Assembly: GCA_020850455.1 (NCBI GenBank)
Contig: JADZEQ010000004.1
Coordinates: 62,001-126,000 of the forward strand
Direction: 5' to 3'
Length of the DNA: 64,000 nt
Source: Sphingomonadaceae bacterium
GTDB taxonomy: Bacteria > Pseudomonadota > Alphaproteobacteria > Sphingomonadales > Sphingomonadaceae
In this document: piece after piece, positions 25,129 through 35,428 of the stretch
Position numbering within the stretch: position 1 is the stretch's first letter
How the letters are laid out: each line of letters starts with the position of its first letter
Notes under the pieces: generated by a model
Database searches by the model: none
What the model saw: only the letters and a program-made list of their open reading frames with translations
Told to the model about the DNA's origin: nothing
Made by a program: the position numbers and the translations under genes

Positions 25129-27315
25129 ATGTCCATCCAAATTCGCACCTCGCTCGACGAACCGGAAACCGGGCCTGCCTTTGTGCCGCACCGCCCCGCG
25201 CGACCCGCCAAGATGGGGGAGGGACGACCATTCAAAATCCAATCGGAATATGAACCGGCGGGCGATCAGCCCGGCGCGATTGCCGAACTGGTCGCAGCCG
25301 CACAGATGGGCGAACGCGACCAAGTGCTGCTGGGCGTCACCGGGTCGGGCAAGACCTTTACCATGGCCAAAGTGGTCGAAACGCTGCAGCGCCCGGCATT
25401 GGTGCTGGCACCCAATAAAATCCTCGCGGCACAATTATATGGCGAATTTAAAAGCTTTTTCCCCGACAATGCGGTCGAATATTTTGTCAGCTACTATGAT
25501 TATTATCAGCCCGAAGCCTATGTGCCGCGCACCGACACCTATATCGAAAAGGAATCGAGCGTAAACGAAGCGATCGACCGCATGCGCCATTCGGCGACCC
25601 GGGCGCTGCTCGAACGTGATGATGTGTTGATCGTCGCCTCTGTCTCCTGCCTATATGGTATCGGGTCGGTTGAAACCTATTCGGCGATGATCATCGATGT
25701 GCATAGCGGCGCGGCCATCGACCGGCAGGAACTGACCCGCAAGCTGGTGGCGCTGCAATATAAACGCAATGATGCCGCCTTTCAGCGCGGCAATTTTCGC
25801 CTGCGCGGCGATTCGCTCGAGATATTCCCCTCCCACCTCGAAGATCAAGCATGGCGGATCAGCTTTTTTGGGGATGAGGTGGAATCGATCGACGAATTTG
25901 ACCCGCTGACCGGGCGCAAAGCGGCCAGCCTGAAATCCATCCGTATCTATGCTAATTCGCACTATGTGACACCGGGGCCGACTTTGATGCAGGCGCGTGA
26001 GGCGATAAAGCTGGAACTTGCCGAACGTCTGAAGGAATTGGTCGGGTCCGGCCGCTTGCTGGAGGCGCAGCGGCTGGAACAACGCACGCATTTCGACCTG
26101 GAAATGATGGCTGCAACCGGATCTTGCGCAGGGATTGAAAATTACAGTCGCTTTTTGACCGGTCGTCTGCCCGGCGAGCCGCCGCCGACATTATTTGAAT
26201 ATCTGCCCGAAAATGCCCTGTTGTTCGTTGATGAAAGCCACCAGACGGTGCCGCAGATCGGCGCGATGGCGCGCGGCGACCACCGACGTAAAATCACCCT
26301 CGCCGAATATGGCTTTCGCCTGCCAAGCTGCATCGACAACCGTCCGCTGCGCTTTAACGAATGGGAAGCGATGCGCCCGCAAAGCGTCTTTGTATCCGCC
26401 ACCCCCGGCGGGTGGGAGATGGAACGCACCGCCGGTGTTTTTGCCGAACAGGTGATCCGTCCGACCGGCCTCATCGACCCGCCGGTCACTATCCGCCCGG
26501 TAGAAGAACAGGTCGATGATCTGATCGCCGAAGCGCGGGCGACCGCCGCCCAAGGCTATCGCACGCTGGTGACGACACTCACCAAACGCATGGCGGAGGA
26601 TTTGACCGAATATCTCCATGAAGCGGGCCTTAAAGTTCGCTACATGCACAGCGATGTCGAAACGCTCGAACGTATTGAGTTGATCCGCGACCTCAGGCTT
26701 GGCGTCTATGATGTGCTGGTCGGCATCAACTTGTTGCGGGAGGGGTTGGACATTCCCGAATGCGGGTTGGTCGCCATATTGGACGCCGACAAGGAAGGGT
26801 TTTTGCGCAGCGAAACCAGCCTTGTCCAAACCATCGGCCGTGCCGCGCGCAATATCGACGGGCGGGTCATCCTCTATGCCGACCGGATGACCGGCAGCAT
26901 GGAACGCGCCATCGCCGAAACCGACCGCCGACGCGCCAAGCAACAAGCCTATAATGCCGAACATGGTATCACGCCCGCGACAGTGAAAAAGGGGATTGCC
27001 AACATCATCGCCCATGTCAGTCAGGGGGATAGTGTGCAGGTCGAACTCGATTTGGACGATGGGGCCAACAACCTCGTCGGGCATAATTTGCGCAGCTATA
27101 TCACCGAGTTGGAGGGGCGGATGCGCAAAGCGGCGGGCGATCTGGAATTTGAGGAAGCCGCCAAACTGCGTGATGAAATCCGCCGGTTGGAGGCGGGCGA
27201 ACTGGGCATCGGCGATGCGCCGAGCACCGCGCCACGCATTGGCCGCAGTAACGAGGGCAAGCCGGGGACGCGCAAAATGCGTTACGGCAAGACGCAGCGC
27301 AAATGGGGTCGGTGA
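25129..27315 (+). CDS. uvrB: excinuclease ABC subunit B
   Basis: A 728-residue DNA-damage recognition helicase of nucleotide excision repair, acting with UvrA and UvrC. Visible motifs are Walker A ([10 protein letters not shown], near residue 68), the beta-hairpin region [33 protein letters not shown] (motif II), [14 protein letters not shown] (motif V) and QTIGRAARN (motif VI). The C-terminal UVR domain ([20 protein letters not shown]) is present. The N-terminus has about 30 extra residues before the family core. The next gene starts inside its 3' end, so the two are translationally coupled. Confidence 0.98.
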   Translation: MSIQIRTSLDEPETGPAFVPHRPARPAKMGEGRPFKIQSEYEPAGDQPGAIAELVAAAQMGERDQVLLGVTGSGKTFTMAKVVETLQRPALVLAPNKILAAQLYGEFKSFFPDNAVEYFVSYYDYYQPEAYVPRTDTYIEKESSVNEAIDRMRHSATRALLERDDVLIVASVSCLYGIGSVETYSAMIIDVHSGAAIDRQELTRKLVALQYKRNDAAFQRGNFRLRGDSLEIFPSHLEDQAWRISFFGDEVESIDEFDPLTGRKAASLKSIRIYANSHYVTPGPTLMQAREAIKLELAERLKELVGSGRLLEAQRLEQRTHFDLEMMAATGSCAGIENYSRFLTGRLPGEPPPTLFEYLPENALLFVDESHQTVPQIGAMARGDHRRKITLAEYGFRLPSCIDNRPLRFNEWEAMRPQSVFVSATPGGWEMERTAGVFAEQVIRPTGLIDPPVTIRPVEEQVDDLIAEARATAAQGYRTLVTTLTKRMAEDLTEYLHEAGLKVRYMHSDVETLERIELIRDLRLGVYDVLVGINLLREGLDIPECGLVAILDADKEGFLRSETSLVQTIGRAARNIDGRVILYADRMTGSMERAIAETDRRRAKQQAYNAEHGITPATVKKGIANIIAHVSQGDSVQVELDLDDGANNLVGHNLRSYITELEGRMRKAAGDLEFEEAAKLRDEIRRLEAGELGIGDAPSTAPRIGRSNEGKPGTRKMRYGKTQRKWGR

Positions 27316-28538
27316 CGCGGCGATCCCTGCTACAATGGGGGGCGGGGTTACCGATCACCGCCGCACTGCCCGTCTTGGGGGATAATGGGATCGCGCTTAC
27401 CACCGCCATCGACGCCCCGGATATATTGCAGCACCAATTGGCGGGTCAGCGCGTTGCAATCCTGACCCATGTGGCGGGCGTCAACCGCCAGCGCCAACGC
27501 AGCGTCGATATATTGGCCGCCTTGCCCGGGGTGACGCTGCAAGCAATTTGGTCCCCCGAACATGGCTTTGCCGCGCGGGCAGCCGCCGGGGCGGCGGTTG
27601 CGGATGATATTGACGCGGTAACCACGCTCCCCATCCACAGCCTATATGGCGCACGCCGCGCACCCGATGCAGATATGCTGCGCGACATTGATACCATCTT
27701 CATCGACCTGCAGGACGTTGGCGTCAGGCCCTATACCTATGCCGCGAGCGTGCGCGGGGTCTTGGCCGCAGCGGGTGGTCGCCGGGTGCTGCTTAACGAC
27801 CGACCCAATCCGATTGGCGGCATGGCGGTGGAAGGGCCGGTGCTGACACCCGAACTCACATCCTTTGTCGGGGTGCACCCGGTGTCCCTGCGTCATGGCA
27901 TGACGCTGGGCGAATATGCGACGATGCTGAATGTGGAGGCTGACTTGCATTGCGACCTTGGCATTTTGCGCATGTCGGGCTGGCGGCGCGACATGGCAGG
28001 CACGGCCTTTGCCATGGATGGCCTGCCGCTCATCCCGCCATCACCCAATTTGCCGACCATCGATGCCATGCTGGCCTATGCCGGCTTTGTCCTTGTCGAA
28101 GGGACGAATATTTCGGAGGGGCGTGGTACCATGCGCCCCTTTCAGCGGTTCGGCGCGCCCTTTGTTGACGGCGAGCGCTTGGCGGGGGCGTTGCAGGCGC
28201 GGGGCATGACCGGCGCGCATTTCACCCCCTGCAATTTTACACCCACATCCTCCAAATATGCGCAGCGAGGCTGTGGCGGCGTTGACCTGCACATCGATGA
28301 CGCGCGCCGTTTCCAGCCGGTAACAACCGCGCTGCATTTCCTGACGACGATGCGCACCCTATGGCCCGATGCGGTGCAATTTCTGCCGGGCGATCCGCCA
28401 TTTTTTGATCTGCTAGCTGGCGTGCATCACCTGCGTCGCGACATACAGCGCCAGCGCGACGTCGATGACATCATCGCGGGGTGGCAGGACGCGCTGCGGC
28501 ATTATGTCGCCCGGCGGCAGAATTTCCTGCTCTATTAG
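27303..28538 (+). CDS. DUF1343/NamZ-like exo-beta-N-acetylmuramidase
   Basis: A 411-residue protein with an N-terminal twin-arginine type segment ([14 protein letters not shown]), so export is likely. The DUF1343 fold is recognised from [43 protein letters not shown] and [10 protein letters not shown]. The family member NamZ removes terminal MurNAc from peptidoglycan fragments. The start is either ATG at 27303 (13 bp inside uvrB) or GTG at 27312, which would give a 4-bp GTGA overlap with the uvrB stop. The operon link with uvrB suggests coupled translation, not a shared function. Confidence 0.85.
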   Translation: MGSVTRRSLLQWGAGLPITAALPVLGDNGIALTTAIDAPDILQHQLAGQRVAILTHVAGVNRQRQRSVDILAALPGVTLQAIWSPEHGFAARAAAGAAVADDIDAVTTLPIHSLYGARRAPDADMLRDIDTIFIDLQDVGVRPYTYAASVRGVLAAAGGRRVLLNDRPNPIGGMAVEGPVLTPELTSFVGVHPVSLRHGMTLGEYATMLNVEADLHCDLGILRMSGWRRDMAGTAFAMDGLPLIPPSPNLPTIDAMLAYAGFVLVEGTNISEGRGTMRPFQRFGAPFVDGERLAGALQARGMTGAHFTPCNFTPTSSKYAQRGCGGVDLHIDDARRFQPVTTALHFLTTMRTLWPDAVQFLPGDPPFFDLLAGVHHLRRDIQRQRDVDDIIAGWQDALRHYVARRQNFLLY

Positions 28539-28984
28539 CTGAGGCGCCCGGCCCTCCCCTGACGCCACGCATAATAAAGCAGCGCCGCGGCAATCAACAG
28601 GACGATATAGGGCATGGCAGCCGCCGCGCCCTCACTCACCTCTGGCAAGTCGAGCGGATGGACAAGCTGATAACCCATACCGACCAGCGCACCGACCAGC
28701 GACGCAGCAAAGGCATGCACCGCATGCCGACGACGCAGCAACAGCAGGATTGCCCCGAGCAGCGCGCCCCATACGCCAACCGCCCACCCCACGCTCGCCC
28801 AAATGGGAAAGCCGTCGATATATGCCATGAATTTGCCCGAGTCGGCCCCTGGCATCATAGCCTCTATCCATGCGGCACCACGGGTGCGCGTCATGAAATA
28901 ATCGACACAGCCAAAGCCGTTCCACAACAATGCAAACAAGCCGACCAGCCAGAAATGCCACGGCAATTTGATTGGACCATTCAT
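28535..28984 (-). CDS. four-helix hypothetical membrane protein
   Basis: A 149-residue protein with helices at about 7-27, 58-80, 88-106 and 122-140. It has a recognisable N-terminal block (PWHFWLVGLFALLWNGFGCVDY) shared, as far as I recall, by a conserved but uncharacterised family in sphingomonads. The ATG at 28984 follows GGGGGATG and is preferred over an ATG at 29170 whose extension is not protein-like. It diverges from ung. Its stop codon overlaps that of the NamZ-like gene. Confidence 0.7.
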   Translation of the reverse strand: MNGPIKLPWHFWLVGLFALLWNGFGCVDYFMTRTRGAAWIEAMMPGADSGKFMAYIDGFPIWASVGWAVGVWGALLGAILLLLRRRHAVHAFAASLVGALVGMGYQLVHPLDLPEVSEGAAAAMPYIVLLIAAALLYYAWRQGRAGRLS

Positions 28985-29095
28985 CACGCCATCCCCCGCA
29001 TGCCTATGAACGACTGCACTATATAGCATATACACCCTATGGCCAAATGGGCCGCCGAACATTGACCTTGGCGCGGGCTGTGGCATGCACCGCGC

Positions 29096-29815
29096 ATGAC
29101 TGACGATGATAGATTGCGCCTCCACCCCAGTTGGAAGGGCGCGTTGCGGGACATATTTGTTGCACCGCAAATGCAGAATTTACGCCAGTTTTTGAAGCAG
29201 CGCTTGGCGGCAGGCGCAACCATTTACCCGTCGCCTGACCTGTGGTTCCGCGCGCTCGACCTGACACCATTGGATATGGTGCGCGTCGTCATATTGGGGC
29301 AAGACCCATATCATGGGGCAGGACAAGCACACGGCCTTGCCTTTTCGGTGCTGCCCGGCGTGCCTGTTCCGCCCAGCCTGCGCAATATATACCGCGAACT
29401 CGCCGATGATGTTGGCTTTGTGCGCCCACAACATGGGAATCTGGAGGGGTGGGCACGTCAAGGCGTCCTGCTGCTCAACAATGTGCTGAGTGTGGAGGCG
29501 GGGCAGGCGGCGAGCCATGCGGGCAAGGGCTGGGAATATCTGACGGATGCGGTGGTTGCCCTCCTCGCGGCGCAGGAACGGCCCATCGCCTTTTTGCTGT
29601 GGGGTAGCCATGCGCAGCGTAAGGCTGCGGCGATCCGCGATTCGCGCGACGGTGGCCGCCATCTGGTGCTCAAGGCGCCGCACCCCAGCCCGCTGTCGGC
29701 ACACAGTGGGTTCTTCGGATGTCGCCATTTTTCGAAGGCCAATGACTTTTTGCGGGCAAATGGCGGGACGGCGATTGACTGGCAATTGGCGGCGGAGGTT
29801 GCAGTCGGCGAATGA
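29096..29815 (+). CDS. ung: uracil-DNA glycosylase, family 1
   Basis: A 239-residue base-excision repair enzyme removing uracil from DNA. It has the water-activating loop GQDPYHG (about residue 68), the uracil-binding segment LLLNNVLSV, the WG motif LLWGSHAQ, and the DNA-intercalation loop HPSPLSAHSGFFGCRHF. All catalytic motifs of family 1 are intact. The start has no strong ribosome-binding site, but an earlier start is not available without losing similarity. A lipoprotein gene follows after 21 bp. Confidence 0.97.
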   Translation: MTDDDRLRLHPSWKGALRDIFVAPQMQNLRQFLKQRLAAGATIYPSPDLWFRALDLTPLDMVRVVILGQDPYHGAGQAHGLAFSVLPGVPVPPSLRNIYRELADDVGFVRPQHGNLEGWARQGVLLLNNVLSVEAGQAASHAGKGWEYLTDAVVALLAAQERPIAFLLWGSHAQRKAAAIRDSRDGGRHLVLKAPHPSPLSAHSGFFGCRHFSKANDFLRANGGTAIDWQLAAEVAVGE

Positions 29816-29836
29816 AGGCGGCATGAGGGGGCGATT

Positions 29837-30388
29837 ATGCGCAATCCCCCTTCTGTACCGCCACGCATCACACTCGTAATCGCGCTGGGACTGCTCGGCA
29901 GTTGCGTCGCGCCCCAGGCGACCCCCCAACCGGCGCCAGCGCCGGCGCCGGCCACGGTGGCGCCCGCCCCCACGCCCCGACCGGTGAGCGATCGATACGC
30001 CGGGGACTGGAGCACCGCGGACCTTAGCCCGGGCGAATGGGCGCGCCAAACGGCAGGACGAACGGGTGAAAGCCGCGCCATTTTTGGCGACGGCGCACTC
30101 TCCATCGCATGTTCGGCGGGGCAGATTAGGCTTAGCCGACAAGGCATCATTCCAGCGGATGCCGCCATCCAGTTCCGGATGCGCAGCAGCTTTGGCGAGC
30201 GGGCGTTACCGGCGCGCTATGATATGACCAGCCGCAGCCTATATTTGACCCTTCCCGCCAGCGATGCACTCTGGGATCAGATTATATATTCGCGCGGACG
30301 GTTTTTGGTGGAAGCCAGCTTCCAATTGCCGCTGCTAGTCCCGACGCGGCCCGAAGTCGCCCGCGTCATCGAGGACTGCCGGAGTTAG
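29837..30388 (+). CDS. hypothetical lipoprotein
   Basis: A 183-residue protein with a signal (PRITLVIALGLLGSC, lipidation at Cys23) and an Ala-Pro-rich spacer (about 26-50). The globular part contains GDWSTADLSPGEWARQ, ALSIACSAGQIRLSR and ends VARVIEDCRS. Two cysteines in the mature domain may form a disulfide. The function is unknown. It follows ung by 21 bp and may share its transcript, and it ends overlapping the stop of the convergent SRPBCC gene. Confidence 0.65.
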   Translation: MRNPPSVPPRITLVIALGLLGSCVAPQATPQPAPAPAPATVAPAPTPRPVSDRYAGDWSTADLSPGEWARQTAGRTGESRAIFGDGALSIACSAGQIRLSRQGIIPADAAIQFRMRSSFGERALPARYDMTSRSLYLTLPASDALWDQIIYSRGRFLVEASFQLPLLVPTRPEVARVIEDCRS

Positions 30389-30900
30389 GAATCTGGGCCG
30401 GTCAGTCGCCGTAGTTGTTCGGCGAGCACCGCTTCCACCAAAGGGGCGAGTTCGGCGGCAGGCATAGGCAGCGCCCCAAATACTTGGTAGCGCCAGACGA
30501 CCCGCTGATTGTCGATGCGCCAGCTGAGGCGGGTCGTCACTGCGGCATCATTCAGCGGACCGAGTGGCGCATCCAACAGGATCGCCCGGTCGGCATCAAT
30601 GCGCAATATGCGCCCGTGGACGACGACCCCGTCACCCACGCGTTCGCACCAGCAACCGCCCGCGCGCATTTCCACCGACATATTGGCGGCATCCCCGCTC
30701 CAGCTATGTGCGCTAGACCACCAATTTTCGGGGTGCTGCATCCGCTGCCACAGCTCGGCATCGCTACGTTGCGATGGTTCGGACAGCGCAATGGTAAAGC
30801 CATTGCTGCTGCTTTCGGTGACCTCAGCCGTAGCGGGCGTGGCGATAGTGAGCGCAAACAGCGCGACAATCATTCGGCGGATTGGAAAGCTGAATCGCAT
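30385..30900 (-). CDS. secreted SRPBCC (START-like) domain protein
   Basis: A 171-residue protein with an export signal (MRFSFPIRRMIVALFALTIATPATA). The mature part reads as an SRPBCC helix-grip fold: SDAELWQRMQHPENWWS at the start, a run of beta strands, and a long C-terminal helix (PLVEAVLAEQLRRLTG). The ATG at 30900 follows AGGGGGTG; a GTG two codons earlier is less likely. It lies 36 bp after adk on the same strand, at the place where rpsM is found in most relatives, so it may be co-transcribed with the ribosomal operon. Confidence 0.7.
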   Translation of the reverse strand: MRFSFPIRRMIVALFALTIATPATAEVTESSSNGFTIALSEPSQRSDAELWQRMQHPENWWSSAHSWSGDAANMSVEMRAGGCWCERVGDGVVVHGRILRIDADRAILLDAPLGPLNDAAVTTRLSWRIDNQRVVWRYQVFGALPMPAAELAPLVEAVLAEQLRRLTGPDS

Positions 30901-30936
30901 GCACACCCCCTATGGCTGGGTGCCATGCTAAACCGA

Positions 30937-31593
30937 TCATGCGCTTTGGAGAATAGCCTCTATCGCGGCGGAAACATCGGCCATGTCGGCCATGCCGTCG
31001 ACCCGTCGCACCAACCCGCGTTCCTCATAAATGGGGAGGATGGGGGCTGTCTTCGCGCGATATTCCGCCATCCGCGTGCGCACAGTTTCGGCATTATCAT
31101 CGGGGCGGCGCTTGAATTCATGGCCGCCACATTTGTCGCAGCTGTCCGCAACGGCGGGCATTTTGTGCCGGTCATGATAGCCTTCACCGCACGTCGCACA
31201 GGTGAAACGGCCGGTGATCCGATCGACCAATGCATCTTCATCAACGTCGAGTTCGATGACAAAGGCGAGCTTGCGCCCGCGTGCGGTGAGAATGGCGTCA
31301 AGCGCATGCGCCTGCGCAGCGGTGCGCGGATAACCATCAAAAATTGCGCCCGCACTGTCGGGCATGGCGGCAAGATTATCGTCGATCAGCGCCGACACAA
31401 TCTCGTCCGAAACCAGTTCGCCCGCTTCCATCACCGCCTTGGCCTGGAGGCCGACGGGGGTCCCCGCCTTAACCGCAGCACGCAGCATATCGCCGGTCGA
31501 CAATTGCACCATCGCATGTGTCGCCACCAAATGTGCGGCCTGCGTCCCCTTGCCCGCGCCCGGCGGGCCCAAAAGGATGATGTTGAGCGCCAT
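30937..31593 (-). CDS. adk: adenylate kinase
   Basis: A 218-residue enzyme that balances ATP, ADP and AMP. It has the P-loop GPPGAGKGTQA at 8-18 and the DGYPRT motif (about 85-90). The long LID carries a zinc knot C-x2-C-x16-C-x2-C (CATCGEG ... CDKCGG) of the kind known from Gram-positive and several alphaproteobacterial enzymes. It follows secY by 28 bp in the ribosomal operon. Confidence 0.98.
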   Translation of the reverse strand: MALNIILLGPPGAGKGTQAAHLVATHAMVQLSTGDMLRAAVKAGTPVGLQAKAVMEAGELVSDEIVSALIDDNLAAMPDSAGAIFDGYPRTAAQAHALDAILTARGRKLAFVIELDVDEDALVDRITGRFTCATCGEGYHDRHKMPAVADSCDKCGGHEFKRRPDDNAETVRTRMAEYRAKTAPILPIYEERGLVRRVDGMADMADVSAAIEAILQSA

Positions 31594-31621
31594 GGATATT
31601 CCGCCTCTTGCGCGCCGATGC

Positions 31622-32989
31622 CTAACGCATCCGGCCCTTGAGCTTCGCCTTTTTGATGAGATCCTGATATTGGTGGGCGAGCAGATGGCCCTGAATCTGG
31701 GTCACGGTGTCGATGGTGACATTGACCAGAATCAACAGACTGGTGCCACCCAATGCCAAACCAACGCCCGTAGAGGCCGTGACCTGTTCGGGAATAAGGC
31801 AGATCAGCGCCAGATAAAATGCGCCGATAACCGTGATACGCGTCAACACATAGTCGAGGTAATCGGCGGTCGCCTTACCCGGGCGATAGCCGGGGATGAA
31901 GCCGTTCTGACGCTTTAGATTATCCGCCGTTTCTTCGGGGTTGAAGACAACCGAGACATAGAAAAAGGCGAAGAAAATAATGCCCAGCCCATATAGCGAC
32001 ATATAGAGCGGCTGACCATGGGCGAACCATTGGTTGAGCATCAGCAAGGTGCGGCCCCACAAGGTTTCTTCATTCACATTCTGGCCGAGGAATTGCGTGA
32101 TGGTGAGCGGCATCAGCAAAAGCGAGGATGCAAAGATTGGCGGGATAACGCCCGATGTATTCACCTTGAGCGGCAGATGGCTACGTTCCTGCCCTGCCAT
32201 GCCCTGCGCCGTCGCCCGCTTGGGATATTGCACCAGCACGCGGCGCTGCGCCCGTTCCATATAGCTGATCGCCCAAATCACCCCAAAGGCGCCCACCAAA
32301 AGCGCCACGATGAGCAGCGACCCCATGTCGCCGGTGCGGCCCTTTTCGAACAATTGCGCGAGGGTTTGGGGCATAGAGGCAACGATACCCGCCATGATGA
32401 TCAGCGACACACCATTGCCGATACCGCGGCTGGTAATTTGTTCACCCAGCCACATCAGGAACAAAGTGCCGCCGACCAGCGTGATAACCGCGGTCCCGAC
32501 AAACAACATGCCGGGGTTGATGACCGGGGTGATCGCGCCAGCATCGACCGGCGTTTGCAACTGGGTGGCGACAACATAGCCTTGCACGATCGTCAGGATA
32601 ACCGTGCCATAGCGCGTATATTGGTTGAGCTTTTTGCGCCCGCTTTCACCCTCTTTCTTGAGCGCGGCGAGCGCGGGTGACAGGGCAGCGGCGAGCTGAA
32701 CGACGATCGATGCCGTAATATAGGGCATGACACCCAAGGCGATGATCGAGGCGCGTTCCAGACTGCCGCCGGAAAATGTGTTGAAAAGGTCGAGCACCCC
32801 GCCCGCCGCGCGCGACTGGTATGCCTGCGCCATGATCACCGGGTCAATCCCCGGCAACGGCACAAAGCTCAGCAGACGAAAGACGACGAGTGCGCCCAAG
32901 GTGAACCACAGGCGGTTTTTAAGTTCCGTCGCCTCCCCAAATTTGGCGAGGTTCAGATTGAGACCGAGACTATCGGCGCGAGAGGCCAT
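31622..32989 (-). CDS. secY: preprotein translocase subunit SecY
   Basis: A 455-residue ten-helix channel protein of the Sec translocon in the inner membrane. Recognisable parts are RLLSFVPLPGIDP, GVMPYITASIVVQL (helix 2), the cytosolic loop with KKEGESGRKKLNQYTRYGT, and QKRQNGFIPGYRPGKATADYL-like residues before helix 9. It is in the standard position after rplO. The 100-bp gap to rplO holds a long hairpin. Confidence 0.98.
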   Translation of the reverse strand: MASRADSLGLNLNLAKFGEATELKNRLWFTLGALVVFRLLSFVPLPGIDPVIMAQAYQSRAAGGVLDLFNTFSGGSLERASIIALGVMPYITASIVVQLAAALSPALAALKKEGESGRKKLNQYTRYGTVILTIVQGYVVATQLQTPVDAGAITPVINPGMLFVGTAVITLVGGTLFLMWLGEQITSRGIGNGVSLIIMAGIVASMPQTLAQLFEKGRTGDMGSLLIVALLVGAFGVIWAISYMERAQRRVLVQYPKRATAQGMAGQERSHLPLKVNTSGVIPPIFASSLLLMPLTITQFLGQNVNEETLWGRTLLMLNQWFAHGQPLYMSLYGLGIIFFAFFYVSVVFNPEETADNLKRQNGFIPGYRPGKATADYLDYVLTRITVIGAFYLALICLIPEQVTASTGVGLALGGTSLLILVNVTIDTVTQIQGHLLAHQYQDLIKKAKLKGRMR

Positions 32990-33038
32990 ATTGCTGTCCT
33001 GGATTAACTGGCCGCACGCGGCCCTGCCCGACGCCTAT

Positions 33039-33079
33039 GTGCGGCGGCGACCCCGGAAAAACAAGGTCACCCGCCGCAC
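33039..33079 (-). promoter_or_regulatory. long stem-loop between rplO and secY
   Basis: On the minus strand GTGCGGCG pairs with CGCCGCAC. After a bulged G, GTGACC pairs with GGTCGC (one G-U), closing a U-rich loop. A second short stem GGCCG/CGGCC lies at 33010-33023. This spacer is the largest one between rplC and adk in the cluster and the structure is not coding. It may stabilise or process the mRNA, or attenuate secY. Confidence 0.55.
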
Positions 33080-33089
33080 CAAGCCCAAA

Positions 33090-33569
33090 TTAGTCGGCTG
33101 CCGCTTCGGTCTTGGCCGGAAGGTCAACCTTGCCACCCGATTTTTCGACCGCAGCAAGCGCACCTGCCGATGCACCGGCGACGACAAAATGGATCTTTGC
33201 CTTGAGTTCGCCCTTGGCAAGAAGGCGCACGCCATCCTTGCCGCCACGGGCAACGCCAGCGGCCTTGAGCGCCGCATGATCGACCACCGCCTTGGCGTCG
33301 AGCTTGCCCGCATCGACCAATTTCTGGACCATGCCCAGATTGACGATCGCATAATCCTTGGCGAAAATATTGTTAAAGCCACGCTTTGGAATGCGCATGT
33401 GGAGCGGCATCTGGCCGCCTTCAAAGCCGTTGATCGCAACGCCCGAACGCGCCTTGGCACCCTTTTGCCCGCGGCCGGCAGTCTTGCCCTTGCCCGAACC
33501 GATACCGCGCCCAACGCGCATCCGGCCCTTACGCGAACCGGCATTATCTTGGATTTCGTTCAGTTTCAT
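33090..33569 (-). CDS. rplO: 50S ribosomal protein L15
   Basis: A 159-residue protein starting [20 protein letters not shown], with the Gly-rich [18 protein letters not shown] motif of L15. It is a late assembly protein of the large subunit. In order after rpmD. Confidence 0.98.
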   Translation of the reverse strand: MKLNEIQDNAGSRKGRMRVGRGIGSGKGKTAGRGQKGAKARSGVAINGFEGGQMPLHMRIPKRGFNNIFAKDYAIVNLGMVQKLVDAGKLDAKAVVDHAALKAAGVARGGKDGVRLLAKGELKAKIHFVVAGASAGALAAVEKSGGKVDLPAKTEAAAD

Positions 33570-33648
33570 TTTTCAGCACTCGCTTTCGCTTTTGTCGCGC
33601 AAAATAGCCCAAGCCATGACCCTGTTAGCCATGGGGGTATTTTAAAGA

Positions 33649-33834
33649 TTATTCCACGATTTCAACCATATGGCGCACAGCGTGCACCATGCCACGGGTC
33701 GAAGGCGTGTCTTCGATTTCGACCGTGCGGTGCATCTTGCCGAGGCCAAGCCCGGTCAAAATCGCGCGCTGCGCCTTGGGACGGCGGATGGGCGAACCCA
33801 CCTGCTTGATGGTGATTGTCTTCTTGGCAGCCAT
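33649..33834 (-). CDS. rpmD: 50S ribosomal protein L30
   Basis: A 61-residue protein ([15 protein letters not shown] ... [16 protein letters not shown]), full length for bacterial L30. It lies four bases after rpsE. Confidence 0.98.
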   Translation of the reverse strand: MAAKKTITIKQVGSPIRRPKAQRAILTGLGLGKMHRTVEIEDTPSTRGMVHAVRHMVEIVE

Positions 33835-33838
33835 GTCC

Positions 33839-34531
33839 TTAGCCCTCCGTCAAAGCCGCGTCGGCTTCTGCTTCGCGCTGGCTCGCACCCGAGCGCGAGA
33901 GCAGGTCAGCGACCTTTTTGCCGCGACGCTGCGCCACCGACTTGGGGTTCGACTGACCCTTGAGCGCCTCAAAAGTGGCGCGGATCATATTATAGGGGTT
34001 CGATGTGCCGTTCGATTTCGTCACCACGTCGGCAACGCCGAGCGCTTCGAAAACCGCGCGCATCGGACCACCGGCGATGATGCCGGTCCCTTGCGGAGCC
34101 GAACGCACATTGACGAGGCCGGCACCGAAATGGCCGGTGCCATCATGGTGCAGCGTGCGCCCTTCCTTGAGCGAGACGCGCAGCATCGCCTTTTTGGCAG
34201 CGGCGGTCGCCTTGGAAATGGCTTCGGGCACTTCGCGCGCCTTGCCATGGCCAAAACCAGCCCGGCCCTTGCCGTCGCCGACGACGACCAGCGCGGCAAA
34301 ACCAAAGCGCTTGCCGCCCTTTACGGTTTTGGAAACGCGGTTGATGTGGACCAGTTTCTCGATGAATTCTTCGCCGCCGTCTTCTTCGGCATTGCGCGGG
34401 CGACGGTCACGGTCGCCGCCACGGCGGTTACCGCCATCGCGACCACGGCCACGGCCACCGCGCGGGGCGCGAGCCTGCGCCTCTGGCGCGCCGGCTTCGG
34501 CATTTTCGACGTTCTGCACTTCGTCAGCCAT
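33839..34531 (-). CDS. rpsE: 30S ribosomal protein S5 with long N-terminal RGG-rich extension
   Basis: A 230-residue protein, longer than the usual 165-170. Residues 1-52 are an added acidic then Arg/Gly-rich tail ([20 protein letters not shown]). The normal S5 core starts at [20 protein letters not shown] and contains [21 protein letters not shown]5 sits at the decoding side of the small subunit and is involved in accuracy. The extension is of unknown use. Confidence 0.97.
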   Translation of the reverse strand: MADEVQNVENAEAGAPEAQARAPRGGRGRGRDGGNRRGGDRDRRPRNAEEDGGEEFIEKLVHINRVSKTVKGGKRFGFAALVVVGDGKGRAGFGHGKAREVPEAISKATAAAKKAMLRVSLKEGRTLHHDGTGHFGAGLVNVRSAPQGTGIIAGGPMRAVFEALGVADVVTKSNGTSNPYNMIRATFEALKGQSNPKSVAQRRGKKVADLLSRSGASQREAEADAALTEG

Positions 34532-34533
34532 GA

Positions 34534-34890
34534 TTAAAACTCCAGTCCGCCTTCACGCGCGGCTTCGGCCAGCGCCTTGACGCGGCCATGAAAGAGGAAA
34601 CCGCCACGGTCGAATACGACGCGGGTGATACCGGCCTTTTTGGCGGCAGCGGCAAGCCGTTGACCGACCGCGCTCGCGGCATCGCAGGTCGCGCCGCTCT
34701 GGCCCCGGACATCCTTGTCGAGGGTGGAGGCAGCCGCGATGGTGGTGCCCGATACATCGTCGATGATCTGCGCATAAATATGCCGACCCGAACGATGCAC
34801 GGACAAACGCTTGCGGTCGCCCGCACGCTTGCGGATGGCGGTGCGCACGCGTTGGCGGCGCTTGTCGAAAGGGGTGCGTTTCAGAGCCAT
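34534..34890 (-). CDS. rplR: 50S ribosomal protein L18
   Basis: A 118-residue 5S-rRNA-binding protein: [27 protein letters not shown], and the C-terminal [20 protein letters not shown], all typical of L18. It is two bases from rpsE. Confidence 0.98.
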   Translation of the reverse strand: MALKRTPFDKRRQRVRTAIRKRAGDRKRLSVHRSGRHIYAQIIDDVSGTTIAAASTLDKDVRGQSGATCDAASAVGQRLAAAAKKAGITRVVFDRGGFLFHGRVKALAEAAREGGLEF

Positions 34891-34892
34891 GG

Positions 34893-35426
34893 TTACTTCT
34901 TCTTCCCTTCCTTGCGGAAGATAAATTCACCGCGATATTTGACACCCTTGCCCTTATAGGGTTCGGGCTTGCGCCAGCGACGGATTTCCGCCGCCACCTG
35001 ACCGACTTTTTGCTTGTCGATGCCGCTGATTTCGACGGTGGTGTTGTCGGGGGTCTTGATCTCAATCCCCTCCGGCACCGCATAATCGACATCATGGCTA
35101 TAGCCCAATTGCAGCTTGAGCATCTTGCCCTGCACATTGGCGCGATAACCGACACCGGTGATTTCCAGCACCTTGGTAAAGCCGTCGGTCACCCCGACGA
35201 CAAGGTTCTGGACCAAAGTACGCTGCATGCCCCAAAAGCTGCGCGCACGCTTGGACGAACCAACGGGCTGCACCGAAATGCCGCCATCGTCGATGGCGTA
35301 GCTGACTTCGCTGGCCAGCGGCATCGAAAGCTGCCCCTTCGGGCCCTTGACCGCCAAAATGCCATTGTCGATGGTGGCGGTGACGCCCCCCGGAATGGCC
35401 ACGGGTTTTTTGCCGATACGCGACAT
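34893..35426 (-). CDS. rplF: 50S ribosomal protein L6
   Basis: A 177-residue protein starting [15 protein letters not shown], with the conserved C-terminal [19 protein letters not shown]. Full length; binds near the factor-binding site of the large subunit. Confidence 0.98.
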   Translation of the reverse strand: MSRIGKKPVAIPGGVTATIDNGILAVKGPKGQLSMPLASEVSYAIDDGGISVQPVGSSKRARSFWGMQRTLVQNLVVGVTDGFTKVLEITGVGYRANVQGKMLKLQLGYSHDVDYAVPEGIEIKTPDNTTVEISGIDKQKVGQVAAEIRRWRKPEPYKGKGVKYRGEFIFRKEGKKK

Positions 35427-35428
35427 GG

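Noticed and set aside
33001-33089. rpmJ (L36) gene in the secY-rplO gap
   Set aside because: No small basic frame with an L36 pattern exists there. The L36 gene is at 57173-57298.
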